In this document: positions 61,831 through 64,000 of the stretch, one piece after another | Layout: each line of letters starts with the position of its first letter | Numbering within the stretch: position 1 is the stretch's first letter | Assembly (NCBI RefSeq): GCF_000237925.1 | Contig: NW_017385987.1 | Span: 2,728,001 to 2,792,000, forward strand | Direction: 5' to 3' | Length of the DNA stretch: 64,000 bases | DNA from: Schistosoma mansoni | Taxonomy: Eukaryota; Platyhelminthes; Trematoda; Strigeidida; Schistosomatidae | The notes under the pieces: model-generated | Seen by the model: only the letters and a program-made list of their open reading frames with translations | Database searches by the model: none | Told to the model about the DNA's origin: nothing | Position numbers and translations under genes: made by a program

Positions 61831-62564
61831 TGATCAATTATTTGCAAATCAAATAACCGCATAGTGATCCACTGACCACTAAAAGATAATTAGACATAAG
61901 CGATGTGAAACCTCACGAAATCGTGTGTCGGTACAATTTTTCAAAGTTGAAATCAGAATGTTGAGGAAAAACAAAGATGGGGAAAACAGTAACACCAATA
62001 GCAATGGAGAGTCCGAAAAAAAACTTTAAAAGTATTCAGAAGAAAAGAAGAACAAAACACTAATGAATTTTATGGGATTTATCGGTCAATTTAACATTTT
62101 GAATAAAAAAATATTAAATGCATCTACATCAATAGGCATTGCTTACAATTTATATTACTTGGTGTCTGCGATCCTTACAAGCTCGGAGAACGAGCAAACG
62201 ACTGCGGAGATTGATCCCATGTTTTGACGTATTTACAAATATCAGTCTTCAAATTTATTGCTACGCTGAGCAGTATGGGATATGAAATTAATTCCGAGAG
62301 ATCTTTTGAAAATTCTTGACTGACGTGGTCAATGAGGTAGAAGGTTGAGGTGCGTACTTACTGATGACAACAGATATCGCCACCTATCGAATCTTATGTA
62401 ATTAGTAAACGTTTACAATTAAACTGTGAAATTATAATGTGAAGTCCCTCCTCCTAAATTCGAAGGTTCTAGACGGCACACCAAAATATGCTGTTAGAAG
62501 TTAGGATTATTGATTCTAAAAGCCTGAAATACCTGACATTGGTCGCTAACCGGTCAATTGTAAA

Positions 62565-62755
62565 TAAGTCGCGGCCCGGATAGCTCACTGTTAACGCTTC
62601 TGGTTGAGAAGCCGGGTAACATGGGACCGAACCCATCAAGGAACACTAGTTCCATCCAGATTGCAGGCAAATCTTGCTGACGACCGCCGAATAGCACGAA
62701 TTTCAGGTACAGGGCTTCCAACCGACTACCCCCAACCACTACCTTACATCTCAAA
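62565..62755 (+). repeat. Third tRNA-headed SINE family with hammerhead-like motif (C1)
   Basis: tRNA-like head (GCCCGGATAGCTCACTGTTA and a B-box-like GGGACCGAACCCA). At 62671-62717 comes CTGACGA, an approximate CGC CGAATA GC(A) stem, GAA and a GTA triplet followed by CAGGG, which can pair with TCTTG 5' of the core. The GAAA box is damaged (GAAT). Confidence 0.5.
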
Positions 62756-63443
62756 ATAGCGCACGCGATATCGAATCGCCAAGACTAGTGACCACATCGA
62801 AACTTAGTCGGCAGATTTCTATCCACATTAAAAAGGACCTGAGTACATGACACTAGTCACTATCCAGTGGTCAATTAATTGTAAATTTACTCTGACAGAT
62901 TTACTTTAGCCAGGAAACCAATTTGTCTGTTTATCACCGTAAAATAATTCACGTTGGTATTTACCACAAGGTGTGATTTCAACGTAGGCGAGAATCTCAC
63001 ATCATTCCTGTCCAATTCAAATAGACCCTGATCATCAGAATAAATCACCTACACTAGTGATCCGTGTAATCTGTCTCTTTGACCTCACATTCAGCCATTT
63101 GAGTTTCTCCCACATATACTGAAATACACTCATAACGCCTAATTTCATGCTCATAGTCTTGTTGTTATTCTCTTAGCAACCTACACTTAAATGTCACCAG
63201 TGCTGACATGTTAATATCACGAGGATGGAAAATGACTTTTACATCATGTCTATCAAGAATCTTGAAGATTTATTCTGATCCCTGTTTGCTGTACGGTAAA
63301 CACTACGATTTTGTCATTCTTTCGTTTTCAACACTTCAAAAGACATTAGGATTAATGTTTTTCTCAAGTGTAGACAAAATTAACTTTAATTCAGTTCCTT
63401 TACTTTGTTTATCTGTAATAAGATTATTATACCTATTATACAG

Positions 63444-63599
63444 ATATTTAGCCGTGTCGACCTTCTTGGAAAGAAAAAGTGCAGACTCGTAGCACAAACA
63501 TCTCCCGGAATATGTTGGTTGACGGAAATTTTTAGTGTCAAGGAAGATGAGGTTTTAACACCGCAGATCTTATCTGATCGTGTTCACATTGTTTTCTAG
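63444..63599 (+). CDS. Probable terminal exon, unknown gene
   Basis: Follows ACCTATTATACAG and reads IFSRVDLLGKKKCRLVAQTS, then PGICWLTEIFSVKEDEVLTP and SDRVHIVF, ending at TAG (51 codons). The composition looks like a real folded domain. The spacing of EIFSVKEDE..P.......V.I is faintly like the end of a BAH domain, but that is only an impression. It begins in phase 0, so it could close the coiled-coil gene. Confidence 0.4.
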   Translation: MFSRVDLLGKKKCRLVAQTSPGICWLTEIFSVKEDEVLTPQILSDRVHIVF

Positions 63600-64000
63600 T
63601 ACCGGCATCTCAATACTGTGGCTTGTTCGTGGTTGTATAGTGTCTGGGATTCGCAGTGGTTGGATTTTCGAGCCAGCGAAGGGTTTGAGACCGAAACGTG
63701 TTATATTTTCAGTCCTTCCTGGGTATTGATGGTTCTCCATTTGGTGCCAGTCTACCATGAAAAATATCAGTTTATTTCTGATGAGTTATGATTGACAATC
63801 ATGTTAAATCCTCTCATTGAACAAAGAATCTCGTCTTTATGACGAAACTCGACCAATTAATCAAAAATCACATCATATTTGCTTGGTTTTTGAAAACACC
63901 CTACAGGACAACACAGTATTTTATACCCAACGGTGTTTGGAACACAATTTGTTGTTCCTAGTTCATCTAATGTGTCGTTCGACTGTGTACGAGGAAGTAC

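Noticed and set aside
1-64000. CRISPR arrays, operons, bacterial promoters, ribosome binding sites
   Set aside because: None seen, and the intron-containing genes show this is eukaryotic nuclear DNA.

Overview
The window looks like flatworm nuclear DNA, most likely a blood fluke (Schistosoma or a close relative). The sequence is A+T-rich and gene-poor, and its coding exons are short. Several introns are only 30-41 bases long, as is typical of the 5' ends of schistosome genes. The gaps are packed with tRNA-headed SINEs that carry hammerhead ribozymes (the Sm-alpha type and relatives), decayed non-LTR retrotransposons and a decayed Ty3/gypsy element. One 200-base run of N is an assembly gap.

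Real genes were found by joining exons across splice sites, because almost none is visible as one open frame. From left to right they are: the last two exons of a NUDT9-type ADP-ribose Nudix protein (+, 646-2289); a complete six-exon 1-acylglycerol-3-phosphate acyltransferase (-, 8644-11478, 263 aa); an NKL-class homeobox gene resembling Msx/Msxlx (-, two 3' exons, 19554-24994); a complete two-exon BET1L/GS15-type Qc-SNARE (-, 43758-46738, 102 aa); and a coiled-coil protein gene of unknown identity (+, 56503-58842, 3' end not found). A few isolated exon-like blocks (45454, 46816, 56030, 59833, 63444) have good splice sites but no recognised family.

Mobile DNA by region: 4.7-6.4 kb, a family-1 non-LTR retrotransposon; 7.4-7.9 and 25.2-25.7 kb, a non-autonomous repeat sharing its 3' tail; 13-18 kb, a gypsy element broken by an LTR and by a 650-bp repeat; 20-36 kb and 45.6-45.9 kb, about 16 hammerhead SINE copies, three pairs of them inverted head to head; 26.2-26.9, 37.5-42.9 and 48.5-51.4 kb, family-2 (RTE-like) retrotransposons, one carrying a solo LTR with a target-site duplication.

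A 4,519-bp block (39717-44235) recurs at 51395-55913 with no net indel and only four base differences noticed. It carries only the last SNARE exon, so the second copy is a truncated gene copy, unless it is an assembly artefact.

The genes form no shared pathway; two (the acyltransferase and the SNARE) are housekeeping membrane functions. All calls were made by eye, without database searches.
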